A DNA stretch of 5,545 bases. Source: Bacteroidaceae bacterium (lineage in GTDB: Bacteria; Bacteroidota; Bacteroidia; Bacteroidales; Bacteroidaceae). The notes below the pieces were generated by a model. The model was not told the DNA's origin. It ran no database searches and saw nothing but the letters and a program-made list of their open reading frames with translations. How positions within the stretch are numbered: the stretch's first letter is position 1; each line of letters opens with the position of its first letter. Below, one piece after another: positions 1 to 5,479 of this stretch. The stretch lies in assembly GCA_017618515.1 (NCBI GenBank), contig JAFZUB010000119.1, positions 1-5,545 of the forward strand, given 5' to 3'. The position numbers were made by a program, and so were the translations under genes.

Positions 1-284
1 ACAGCTATTCGGAGGAGGAGCGCGTCAATGCCATCGACGAGTTGGGGCCTGACCCGCAGATCACCCGTTTCAAAGGACTGGGCGAGATATCTCCTGATGA
101 GTTCAAGGAGTTTATCGGGCCGGACATAAGGCTGGAGCAGGTGAGCCTGCACAAGACTGACCAGGTGAAAGACCTGCTCAGCTACTACATGGGCAAGAAC
201 ACGCCCGAGCGACAGAGCTTCATCATCAACAACCTCGTCATCGAGGAGGACAAGCCCGACGAGGACTTCGTTCCCGACGAGTAA
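1..284 (+). CDS. parE: DNA topoisomerase IV subunit B (ParE), C-terminal fragment
   Basis: This is the 3' end of a type IIA topoisomerase B subunit; the reading frame is open from base 3 and gives 93 residues before the TAA stop. Visible is the end of the TOPRIM/C-terminal region, with the family signature [15 protein letters not shown] followed by [10 protein letters not shown] and a tail containing [18 protein letters not shown]. GyrB proteins usually have a GLGEM-(N)-xxQLWETT version of this stretch, whereas the [16 protein letters not shown] form and the acidic tail ([13 protein letters not shown]) fit Bacteroidota ParE, so I choose ParE over GyrB. ParE pairs with ParC to decatenate daughter chromosomes in the cytoplasm. 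The ATPase domain and start lie upstream of the window. The next gene, coaD, begins 24 bases downstream on the same strand, so co-transcription is likely. Family call is firm; ParE versus GyrB is probable. Confidence 0.9.
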   Translation, partial: SYSEEERVNAIDELGPDPQITRFKGLGEISPDEFKEFIGPDIRLEQVSLHKTDQVKDLLSYYMGKNTPERQSFIINNLVIEEDKPDEDFVPDE

Positions 285-308
285 TTACAAACCAAAAATA
301 TTAAAGCA

Positions 309-746
309 ATGAGGACAGCAATCTTCCCTGGCACATTCGACCCCTTCACCAAAGGGCATGCCGACATAGTGGCTCGCGGCCTCGAGATATTCGACCGCAT
401 AGTGATAGCCGTAGGCGTAAATGAGAACAAGCAGCCCGCAGAAGGCACCGACACTCGCCTGGCAACCATTGACGCCCTCTACGCCTACGACAACAGGGTA
501 GGAGTGTGCGCCTACACAGGACTCACCGTTGATTTCGCCCGTGAGCAAGACGCACAGTTCATACTGCGCGGCGTTCGCTCGATAAAGGACTACGAGTATG
601 AGCGCGACATTGCCGAGATGAACTACCGACTGAGCGGAGTGGAGACAGTGCTGCTGTTCAGCCGCCCCGAGCTGGCATGCATCAGCTCGAGTGTGGTACG
701 CGAGATTGAGCACATGGGCCGCGACGTCAGCGAGTTCCTCCCATAG
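309..746 (+). CDS. coaD: Phosphopantetheine adenylyltransferase (PPAT)
   Basis: CoaD transfers AMP from ATP to 4'-phosphopantetheine, giving dephospho-CoA, the penultimate step of coenzyme A synthesis in the cytoplasm. The 145-residue product is full length for the family (about 150-165). It opens with the nucleotidyltransferase signature FPGTFDPFTKGH, whose T-x-G-H element (T14-H17) binds ATP. Lys41 lies where the substrate-contacting lysine is expected. RGVRSIKDYEYE (87-98) matches the conserved RGLR-DFEYE segment, and ISSSVVRE (125-132) is the family's second nucleotide-binding motif. All key residues are present, so it should be active. The ATG at 309 is supported because MRTAIFPGTF is the normal N-terminus; the leader is AT-rich with no Shine-Dalgarno, usual in Bacteroidota. 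It lies 24 bases after parE and 12 bases before the peptidase gene, consistent with one operon. Confidence 0.97.
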   Translation: MRTAIFPGTFDPFTKGHADIVARGLEIFDRIVIAVGVNENKQPAEGTDTRLATIDALYAYDNRVGVCAYTGLTVDFAREQDAQFILRGVRSIKDYEYERDIAEMNYRLSGVETVLLFSRPELACISSSVVREIEHMGRDVSEFLP

Positions 747-758
747 ACACCAAATATA

Positions 759-2345
759 ATGAAAAAGATACTCTACATATTTATTATGGCGGCCTTGCCC
801 CTGCTCAATGCTGCAGGGCAAAACCTCCAGGAGCGCATCGACATCAACAACGCTGTGCAGAAGATGGGCGTTACCCTCGCTGCTATCAAGAGCCTGTATA
901 TCGACACCATCTCCACTGTGCGCCTCAGCGATGAGGCCATCAAGGGCATGCTTGCACAGCTCGATCCTCACTCCACATACTCTAATGCCGACGAGACCAA
1001 GCGCCTCACCGAGCCCCTTAACAGCAACTTTGAGGGCATCGGCGTGCAGTTTAATATCCTCAATGATACGCTGGTGGTGATACAGACCATCTCCAAGGGC
1101 CCCTCGGAGAAAGTAGGCATCCTGGCTGGCGACCGCATCATCTCGGTCAACGACACCGCGATAGCCGGAGTGAAGATGCAGCGCGAGGAGATGATGAAGC
1201 GCCTGCGCGGCCCTAAGGGAACAGTGGTGATGCTGGGAGTGAAGCGTCGCGGAGTGCCGGAGACTCTGACCTTCCGCGTGGTGAGAGACAAGATACCTCT
1301 CCACTCGCTTGACGCCGCCTATATCATCAGGCCGGGCATAGGACTCATCCGTCTTGAGAACTTTGCCGCTAGCACTAAGGACGAGTTGCACGAAGCTATC
1401 AAGAAACTGAAGAAGAAAGGCATGAAGAGCCTCATACTCGACCTTCAGGTCAATGGTGGCGGCTATCTGGAGGCAGCCTACGCTGTGGCCAGTGAGTTTC
1501 TGGAGAAAGACGAGCTCGTGGTTTATACCGACGGTCGCGCAGTGCCCAGGCAGCGCCACACCGCTACGGGCGACGGCATCTTCAGAGAGGGACCGCTGGT
1601 GGTGCTCGTTGACGAGTACACAGCCTCGGCAGCAGAGATAGTCAGCGGCGCGGTGCAAGACCACGACCGTGGCACCATCATTGGTCGCCGCACCTTCGGC
1701 AAGGGACTGGTGCAGCGCCCCATAGAACTGCCCGATGGCAGTATGGTGCGCCTGACAGTCTCCCATTACTACACCCCCTCGGGGCGTTGCATACAGAAGC
1801 CCTACAAGAAAGGGCAGAAGAAGGAGTATGAGGAAGATGTGCTCAATCGCTACAACAACGGCGAGCTCATGCACCTCGACAGCATCCACTTCGCCGACTC
1901 GCTCAAGTGCTACACTCTCAAGGAGCACCGCGTGGTGTACGGCGGCGGAGGCATAATGCCCGACATCTTTGTGCCCCTCGACACCACCATCTACACCAAG
2001 CACTATCGCGAACTGAGTCGCAAGAACCTCATCATCAATACCTACATGAGCTGGTATGACAACCACCGCAAGGAGCTGGGCAGCAAGTACAAGGACTTCG
2101 ACAAGTTCCGCAACGACTTCGAGGTGCCCCAGGAGCTTGTGGACAGCATCATCAGCAAGGGACGCGAAGCCAATGTGCAGCCTACCGACGACGACGAACT
2201 GCAGCAGACCACCGAGAGGCTGCGCCTGCAGCTCAAGGCCCTGGTGGCCCGCGATCTCTGGGAGATGAACGAGTATTATATGATAATGAATGAGGAAAGC
2301 GAAATCGTGAAACGAGCCCTCCAACTTCTGGAAAGTAAGAAGTAA
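759..2345 (+). CDS. S41 family carboxyl-terminal processing peptidase with PDZ domain, exported
   Basis: A 528-residue tail-specific (CTP/Prc-like) serine protease. Residues 1-20 form a signal peptide (KK, then hydrophobic [11 protein letters not shown], likely cleavage near NAAG/Q), so it acts in the periplasm or is membrane-attached. An N-terminal helical part includes LDPHSTY (68-74), followed by a PDZ domain at about 88-178 ([22 protein letters not shown]) that recognises substrate C-termini. The S41 protease domain covers about 185-410. The expected catalytic Ser is S290 in [10 protein letters not shown], the lysine is K315 in RTFGKGLVQ, and Q319 completes the Ser-Lys-Gln set seen in CtpA-type enzymes. 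[10 protein letters not shown] (337-346) is another family motif. Residues 410-528 form a charged, mostly helical C-terminal extension. V231 in DLQVNGGG sits where I expect a glycine in related proteins. The start fits the signal peptide exactly. The substrate cannot be told from sequence; a ctpA symbol is not assigned because several S41 paralogues usually exist. Confidence 0.94.
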   Translation: MKKILYIFIMAALPLLNAAGQNLQERIDINNAVQKMGVTLAAIKSLYIDTISTVRLSDEAIKGMLAQLDPHSTYSNADETKRLTEPLNSNFEGIGVQFNILNDTLVVIQTISKGPSEKVGILAGDRIISVNDTAIAGVKMQREEMMKRLRGPKGTVVMLGVKRRGVPETLTFRVVRDKIPLHSLDAAYIIRPGIGLIRLENFAASTKDELHEAIKKLKKKGMKSLILDLQVNGGGYLEAAYAVASEFLEKDELVVYTDGRAVPRQRHTATGDGIFREGPLVVLVDEYTASAAEIVSGAVQDHDRGTIIGRRTFGKGLVQRPIELPDGSMVRLTVSHYYTPSGRCIQKPYKKGQKKEYEEDVLNRYNNGELMHLDSIHFADSLKCYTLKEHRVVYGGGGIMPDIFVPLDTTIYTKHYRELSRKNLIINTYMSWYDNHRKELGSKYKDFDKFRNDFEVPQELVDSIISKGREANVQPTDDDELQQTTERLRLQLKALVARDLWEMNEYYMIMNEESEIVKRALQLLESKK

Positions 2346-2348
2346 GAA

Positions 2349-2370
2349 TCTTCAATCCTCAATCCTCAAT
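2349..2370 (+). repeat. Heptamer tandem repeat (TCYTCAA, three copies) in the ruvB leader
   Basis: Three head-to-tail heptamers, TCTTCAA, TCCTCAA and TCCTCAA, plus one further T, fill most of the 32-base gap between the peptidase stop and the ruvB start, ending 7 bases before the ATG. A closely related array lies directly before ybeY (3583-3610). The repeat takes the place where a ribosome-binding site would sit. Its role is unknown; a leader or translation-related role is inference from position only. Confidence 0.8.
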
Positions 2371-2377
2371 AATATTA

Positions 2378-3415
2378 ATGGACGACACCTTTGACATAAG
2401 AGCCCAGCAGAGTGGCTATTCAACGGACAAAGACTACGAGAACGCCTTGCGCCCGCTGACCTTCGACGATTTCCACGGCCAGAACAAGGTGGTGGACAAT
2501 CTCAAGGTGTTTGTGGAGGCAGCCAAGTATCGTGGTGAGCCACTCGACCACACATTGCTCCACGGCCCTCCGGGACTCGGCAAGACCACCCTCAGCAATA
2601 TCATTGCCAACGAACTGCAGGTAGGGTTTAAGATATCCTCTGGTCCGGTGCTTGACAAGCCAGGCGATCTGGCGGGACTGCTCACCTCGCTCGAGCCTCA
2701 CGACGTGCTCTTCATCGACGAGATACACCGACTGTCGCCGATAGTGGAGGAGTACCTCTACTCTGCCATGGAGGACTATCGCATCGACATAATGATAGAC
2801 AAAGGGCCTTCAGCCCGCTCCATACAGATAGACCTCAACCCCTTCACCCTTGTGGGAGCCACCACCCGCAGCGGACTGCTCACCGCGCCGTTGCGTGCAC
2901 GCTTTGGCATCAACCTCCATTTGGAGTACTACGATGCCTCCACGCTGAAGACCATCGTGATGCGCTCAGCCAACATACTCAATGTGGAGATTGACAGCGA
3001 TGCAGCCGGCGAGATAGCCAGCCGTTCGCGTGGCACGCCGCGTATAGCCAACGCCCTGCTCCGCAGGGTGCGCGACTTTGCGCAGGTCAAGGGCAGCGGA
3101 CGCATCGATATGAATATCGCCCACCTCGCACTCGAGGCACTCAATATCGACGCTTTCGGTCTTGACGAGATAGACAATCGCATACTCACCACCATCATCG
3201 ACAAGTTCGGCGGCGGTCCCGTAGGCCTTACCACTATCGCCACCGCCATCGGAGAGGACCAGGGTACCGTGGAGGAAGTCTATGAGCCTTTCCTTATCAT
3301 GGAAGGCTTCATCAAGCGCACACCCCGTGGTCGCGAAGCCACCGACCTGGCCTATCGCCATCTGGGTCGTAGCCGCTTCGGCCTCCAGGACACAATGCCC
3401 GACCTGTTTGATTAG
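2378..3415 (+). CDS. ruvB: Holliday junction branch migration helicase subunit RuvB
   Basis: RuvB is the hexameric AAA+ motor that, loaded by RuvA, drives branch migration of Holliday junctions before RuvC cleavage. The 345-residue product is the normal length (about 335-350). In order: N-terminal [11 protein letters not shown] (25-35), Walker [10 protein letters not shown] (63-71), KPGDLAGLL (94-102), Walker [10 protein letters not shown] (111-119), sensor 1 GATTR (160-164), arginine finger R173 in PLRARFG, sensor 2 in [18 protein letters not shown] (R222), then the C-terminal winged helix (about 255-335) with FGGGPVGL and the DNA-contacting KRTPRGR (313-319). Nothing is missing. The ATG at 2378 gives MDDTFDIR, with about 20 residues before the conserved core as in relatives. 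ruvA and ruvC are not in this window, and split ruv genes are common in this phylum. The gene follows the peptidase after 32 bases, so read-through from the upstream operon is plausible. Confidence 0.98.
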   Translation: MDDTFDIRAQQSGYSTDKDYENALRPLTFDDFHGQNKVVDNLKVFVEAAKYRGEPLDHTLLHGPPGLGKTTLSNIIANELQVGFKISSGPVLDKPGDLAGLLTSLEPHDVLFIDEIHRLSPIVEEYLYSAMEDYRIDIMIDKGPSARSIQIDLNPFTLVGATTRSGLLTAPLRARFGINLHLEYYDASTLKTIVMRSANILNVEIDSDAAGEIASRSRGTPRIANALLRRVRDFAQVKGSGRIDMNIAHLALEALNIDAFGLDEIDNRILTTIIDKFGGGPVGLTTIATAIGEDQGTVEEVYEPFLIMEGFIKRTPRGREATDLAYRHLGRSRFGLQDTMPDLFD

Positions 3416-3428
3416 CAAAAATTAAGGA

Positions 3429-3480
3429 GTTACCGCTTCGCTCCGAAGTTACCGCGCTTCGCGCTCCGAAGTTATCGCGC
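3429..3480 (+). repeat. Tandem hairpin-forming repeat downstream of ruvB
   Basis: Two and a half units follow one another: GTTACCGCTTCGCTCCGAA (3429-3447), a 23-base version with an extra GC on each side of the TTCGC core (3448-3470), and a partial third unit GTTATCGCGC (3471-3480). Each full unit contains the complementary arms CTTCG and CGAAG (3436-3440 with 3444-3448; 3457-3461 with 3467-3471), and the longer unit can also form CGCG-CTT-CGCG. It lies 13 bases after the ruvB stop. It may act in 3'-end processing or attenuation, but there is no T-run, so it is not a classical terminator. Confidence 0.7.
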
Positions 3481-3491
3481 AAGACCCTCTC

Positions 3492-3513
3492 AACTCTCCC
3501 TATAGGGCGAGTT
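3492..3513. repeat. 22-base near-palindrome in the ruvB-ybeY spacer
   Basis: The arms AACTCTCCCTA (3492-3502) and TAGGGCGAGTT (3503-3513) are complementary at 10 of 11 positions with no loop, centred on CCCTATAGGG. A loop-free symmetrical site suggests protein binding by a dimer rather than an RNA hairpin. It sits about 97 bases before ybeY, so it could be an operator, but no regulator can be named. Confidence 0.5.
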
Positions 3514-3582
3514 ACAAGGTAAATGCATTATATTCGTTCGACAATAGTCGATGATTTGATGTTGTCAAGAGTCTAGAGTTAA

Positions 3583-3610
3583 TTCTCAATACTCAATCCT
3601 CAATTCTCAA
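3583..3610 (+). repeat. Heptamer tandem repeat (TNCTCAA, four copies) running into the ybeY start
   Basis: Four consecutive heptamers, TTCTCAA, TACTCAA, TCCTCAA and TTCTCAA, end at base 3610, whose A is also the first base of the ATG at 3610. The consensus TNCTCAA is the same as in the array before ruvB. A degenerate pair, CTCTCAA CTCTCCC, lies upstream at 3487-3500. No Shine-Dalgarno sequence is present. Function unknown. Confidence 0.8.
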
Positions 3611-4053
3611 TGTTTAACGGTATGCTCTCCTATCACTCCGAATCCATACCCTTCCCCCATCTCCGTCGCCGCGACACCACGCGGTGGCTGCGCGCGGTGG
3701 CAGCCCGCTACGGCTATACCATAGGCGAGTTGGGCTATGTGTTCTGCAATGACGAGAAGATACTTGAGATCAATCGCCAGTACCTCTCCCACGACTACTA
3801 CACAGATATCATAACCTTCGACTACACCGAAGGCCATGTTATCAATGGGGATATCTATATCAGCCTCGACACGGTGCGCAGCAACTCCGCCCAGCAGCAC
3901 ACCGATTACGACGAGGAGCTCCATCGCGTGATAGTGCATGGAGTGCTCCATCTATGCGGCATCGACGACAAAGGACCAGGCCAGCGAGCTGTGATGGAAG
4001 CAGCCGAAAACGAGGCTCTCCGCTTGCTGTTTTTCGACAAGAATGAGAAATAA
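3610..4053 (+). CDS. ybeY: rRNA maturation RNase / endoribonuclease YbeY
   Basis: YbeY is a small metal-dependent endoribonuclease needed for 16S rRNA 3'-end maturation and 70S quality control. The 147-residue product is family length. Visible are YVFCNDEKILEINRQYL (43-59), DYYTDIITFDY (62-72), GDIYISLDTV (80-89) and the metal motif HGVLHLCGIDDKG (110-122). H110 and H114 are the first two ligands, but the usual third histidine (HGxLHLxGYDH) is Asp120 here, and the arginine of the usual YRxxD segment is Leu59. To my knowledge both changes are common in Bacteroidota YbeY, so they do not mean a dead enzyme. The start is uncertain: ATG 3610 overlaps the heptamer repeat, and ATG 3622 (MLSYHSESIPFP) aligns at least as well with family N-termini. 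A possible own promoter lies in the 194-base upstream spacer, since ruvB ends well before. Confidence 0.95.
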   Translation: MFNGMLSYHSESIPFPHLRRRDTTRWLRAVAARYGYTIGELGYVFCNDEKILEINRQYLSHDYYTDIITFDYTEGHVINGDIYISLDTVRSNSAQQHTDYDEELHRVIVHGVLHLCGIDDKGPGQRAVMEAAENEALRLLFFDKNEK

Positions 4054-4084
4054 TAGCAAAAAAAAATAAAAAAAGTTCAACCTT

Positions 4085-4119
4085 TTTGTGGTCAGTGTTC
4101 AATATTTTTATTATCTTTG
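4085..4119 (+). promoter_or_regulatory. Probable Bacteroidota-type promoter of the AraC-type regulator
   Basis: TATCTTTG at 4112-4119 is an exact match to the Bacteroidota -7 consensus TAnnTTTG. The best -33 candidate is TTTG at 4085-4088, giving a 23-base spacer, slightly longer than the usual 19-21. The whole 111-base spacer (4054-4164) is strongly AT-rich with A-runs on both sides. Transcription would start near 4125, leaving a leader of about 40 bases before the ATG at 4165. The -7 element is convincing; the -33 choice is less so. Confidence 0.65.
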
Positions 4120-4164
4120 CGCTTACAACGACAAAATTAACAAAAAAAAGAATAATAAAGTATC

Positions 4165-4563
4165 ATGAAAAGACCTAATTCATTACCATTTGGACTGGAA
4201 AAGGAAGAACTCAACCGCCGCTTGGAGCAGAGGCTTGACGACCTTGCCAGGAAGACAAAATTCTATCTGCGCAAAGATGTGTCACTCAAGGAAATTGCAG
4301 CAGCGCTCGTAACCAACCGCACCTATGCCTCACGCATGATCAATGAGGTGAAGGGCTGCAAGTTTAACGAGTACGTCAACATGCTGCGCTTGGAAAGGGC
4401 CGACGAGCTCTTCCACACAAAGGACTATATGAACACCCATAGCATCCGTGACCTGGCAGAGGCCTGCGGCTTCGCATCCGTCAGCACCTTCCGCCGCGCG
4501 TTTGCCAAGAAATACGACCGCACCCCCCTCAACTACGCAAAGCGTAACGGTTTCAAGAGATAG
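4165..4563 (+). CDS. Stand-alone AraC-type HTH DNA-binding protein
   Basis: A 132-residue basic protein that is almost entirely an AraC/XylS-type double helix-turn-helix domain. The first HTH is about residues 40-63 (SLKEIAAALVTNRTYASRMI) and a connecting helix follows (FNEYVNMLRLERADELF). The second HTH is about 93-115 (SIRDLAEACGFASVSTFRRAF), and the family signature ends in KKYDRTPLNYAKR. Full AraC regulators (about 250-300 residues) carry an N-terminal ligand domain, and Bacteroidota hybrid two-component proteins carry this domain at their C-terminus. Here only about 35 charged residues (LEKEELNRRLEQRLDDLARK) precede it, possibly a short helix. It has its own promoter and terminator, so it is a single-gene unit rather than a broken fragment. 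The targets, and whether it responds to any ligand, cannot be told from sequence. Confidence 0.88.
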   Translation: MKRPNSLPFGLEKEELNRRLEQRLDDLARKTKFYLRKDVSLKEIAAALVTNRTYASRMINEVKGCKFNEYVNMLRLERADELFHTKDYMNTHSIRDLAEACGFASVSTFRRAFAKKYDRTPLNYAKRNGFKR

Positions 4564-4577
4564 GTATAAAGGAAGAT

Positions 4578-4610
4578 AAAAAGAGGAGACCTCGCGGGTC
4601 TCCTCTTTTT
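4578..4610. terminator. Bidirectional intrinsic terminator between the AraC-type gene and tRNA-Leu
   Basis: A perfect 14-base-pair stem (AAAAAGAGGAGACC at 4578-4591 with its complement at 4597-4610) has a 5-base loop, TCGCG. Read on the plus strand it ends in TTTTT 15 bases after the AraC-type stop; on the minus strand it again ends in a T-run and begins 5 bases past the tRNA-Leu 3' end. It can therefore end both convergent transcripts. Confidence 0.9.
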
Positions 4611-4614
4611 ATTG

Positions 4615-4700
4615 TACTCGAAGTGGGACTTGAACCCACACGCCCCTTCCGGGGCAAGGGATTTTAAGTCCCTCGTGTCTACCGATTCCACCATTCGAGC
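4615..4700 (-). tRNA. tRNA-Leu, anticodon UAA
   Basis: The minus strand folds into a complete 86-base class II tRNA. The acceptor is GCTCGAA with TTCGAGT (a G-U first pair) and discriminator A. The D-arm contains TGGAATCGGTAGACA, the anticodon stem is AGGGA/TCCCT, and the loop CTTAAAA puts UAA at 4666-4664. The long variable arm GCCCC-GGAA-GGGGC is the class II hallmark, consistent with leucine. The T-arm is GTGGG-TTCAAGT-CCCAC. CCA is not encoded (the next bases are CAAT), so it must be added after transcription. It reads UUA codons, and UUG by wobble. It converges with the AraC-type gene on a shared terminator. Confidence 0.97.
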
Positions 4701-4711
4701 ACTTTGCGCCG

Positions 4712-4743
4712 CGAAGTTAGCACTTTCCTTCACAATATCCAAA
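4712..4743 (-). promoter_or_regulatory. Probable promoter of tRNA-Leu
   Basis: On the minus strand, TTTG (4743-4740) is followed after exactly 20 bases by TAACTTCG (4719-4712). This is the -33 / -7 layout of Bacteroidota promoters, with one mismatch to TAnnTTTG. The -7 element ends 11 bases before the first base of the mature tRNA, so the 5' leader would be only a few bases. Confidence 0.6.
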
Positions 4744-4770
4744 GAAAAATGCCGTTTTTTATTTATAAAA

Positions 4771-4797
4771 GAAGTTGGAGAAGTTAAAGAAGTTAGA
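4771..4797 (+). repeat. Nine-base tandem repeat (GAAGTTRRA, three copies) before the nucleosidase start
   Basis: GAAGTTGGA, GAAGTTAAA and GAAGTTAGA follow each other and are separated from the ATG at 4802 by only four bases (GAAA). The repeat stays in frame with the gene and extends the open frame upstream from a TTG at 4775, giving a lysine-rich extension (MEKLKKLEK) that does not belong to the family. It is purine-rich and may replace a ribosome-binding site; that role is inference. Confidence 0.75.
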
Positions 4798-4801
4798 GAA
4801 A

Positions 4802-5374
4802 ATGAAACTACTTATCGTCTATGCATTGGAGTCAGAGAAGATATCCCTCCACATCAAGGATGCGGAGCAGGTAGAGGTAACCACCGGAATAGGTAAGACC
4901 CAGGCAGCGGCCTCGTTGGCGTTCGCCATCGCGGAGCACCAGCCCGACGCAGTGCTCAATATCGGCACCGTGGGCAGTTATCGCCACAATGTAGGCGACA
5001 TCCTGGTGAGCCGTCATTTTGTTGACCGCGACATGCAGCGCCTCCCCATCGACGGGGTGTGCAGGGAGCTGGACATGAGCGACCTGAGTTGGGGCACGGA
5101 GCTCCCCTCGGTCATCGACGGTCAGGCGATGTCAGTGCCTGTGCGCATCAATACGGGTGACAACTTTGTTTTTTCGCCGGAGGAAGACCTCGGTTGCGAT
5201 GCTGTTGACATGGAGTCCTTCGCTATGGCATGGACCTGCCGTCGGGTAGGCGTGCCGTTCCTCTCCGTCAAGTATGTCACCGACAAACTCGGCGAGAACT
5301 CCGTCGAAGCCTGGGCAGCGAAACTGGAGCATGCCCGCAGCGCACTGCAGGCATACTTCGAGAGATACCTATAG
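4802..5374 (+). CDS. MTA/SAH nucleosidase-like protein (PNP/UDP phosphorylase family)
   Basis: A 190-residue protein of the nucleoside phosphorylase fold, closest in motif order to methylthioadenosine/S-adenosylhomocysteine nucleosidase (MTAN), which releases adenine from MTA and SAH in methionine recycling. The residues expected for hydrolysis are present. Glu12 in YALESE matches MTAN Glu12, and TGIGK lies at 28-32. NIGTVGS (53-59) and VGDILVS (64-70) are followed by NTGDNFV (117-123). DMES (136-139) carries the ribose-binding Glu138, and KYVTD has the proton-donor Asp161. It is about 40 residues shorter than the 230-residue MTANs, with a shortened middle, so another substrate (for example futalosine, as in MqnB) cannot be excluded, and I give no symbol. 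I chose ATG 4802 because MKLLIVYALESE is the normal N-terminus; the in-frame TTG at 4775 only translates the leader repeat. No clear upstream promoter is visible. The 3' end lies in the large fold-back. Confidence 0.85.
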   Translation: MKLLIVYALESEKISLHIKDAEQVEVTTGIGKTQAAASLAFAIAEHQPDAVLNIGTVGSYRHNVGDILVSRHFVDRDMQRLPIDGVCRELDMSDLSWGTELPSVIDGQAMSVPVRINTGDNFVFSPEEDLGCDAVDMESFAMAWTCRRVGVPFLSVKYVTDKLGENSVEAWAAKLEHARSALQAYFERYL

Positions 5375-5412
5375 GGTCTTCACTCTCGCATTTTATTTTC
5401 GCCCTTGTGGAG

Positions 5413-5441
5413 GTTAACAGTTAACACTGTTAACTGTTAAC
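5413..5441. repeat. Inverted pairs of the heptamer GTTAACA at the fold-back centre
   Basis: GTTAACA occurs twice in tandem (5413-5419, 5420-5426), then one C, then the inverted form TGTTAAC twice (5428-5434, 5435-5441). This puts four GTTAAC hexamers in symmetrical positions. The period of seven equals that of the leader arrays before ruvB and ybeY. Because GTTAAC is itself a palindrome, a tandem array of it can mispair with its own complement, making this a plausible turning point for the fold-back. Confidence 0.85.
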
Positions 5442-5479
5442 CTCCACAAGGGCGAAAATAAAATGCGAGAGTGAAGACC

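Noticed and set aside
285..2324. 679-codon open frame on the minus strand across coaD and the S41 peptidase
   Set aside because: It lies antisense to two genes with complete family motifs. Its translation is a low-complexity mix rich in H, L, V and A with no recognisable domain, as expected from antisense reading of this codon usage.
2966..3418. 150-codon minus-strand open frame over the ruvB 3' half
   Set aside because: Shadow of ruvB; no motif, no promoter and no independent start signal.
3529..3536. TATATTCG as a -7 promoter element for ybeY
   Set aside because: Only a partial match to TAnnTTTG, and no TTTG at the expected -33 distance; too weak to list as a feature.
4060..4088. A-run / GTTCAACC / T-run as a terminator after ybeY
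   Set aside because: The possible stem is almost all A-T with at most one or two G-C pairs and overlaps the promoter region of the next gene; not a credible intrinsic terminator.
4775..4801. TTG start for a 199-residue nucleosidase
   Set aside because: The nine extra residues are only the translated leader repeat, and the family N-terminus fits ATG 4802.
4533..4896. Open frames on both strands across the tRNA (translations with YSKWDLNPHAPSGARDFKS and MVESVDTRDLKSLAPEG)
   Set aside because: These are the well-known false peptides from translating a tRNA-Leu gene; the tRNA fold explains the sequence completely.
5401..5460. Central part of the fold-back as a natural bidirectional terminator
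   Set aside because: The stem continues for 73 perfect pairs into coding sequence and is followed by no T-run outside the stem; a terminator does not explain its length.
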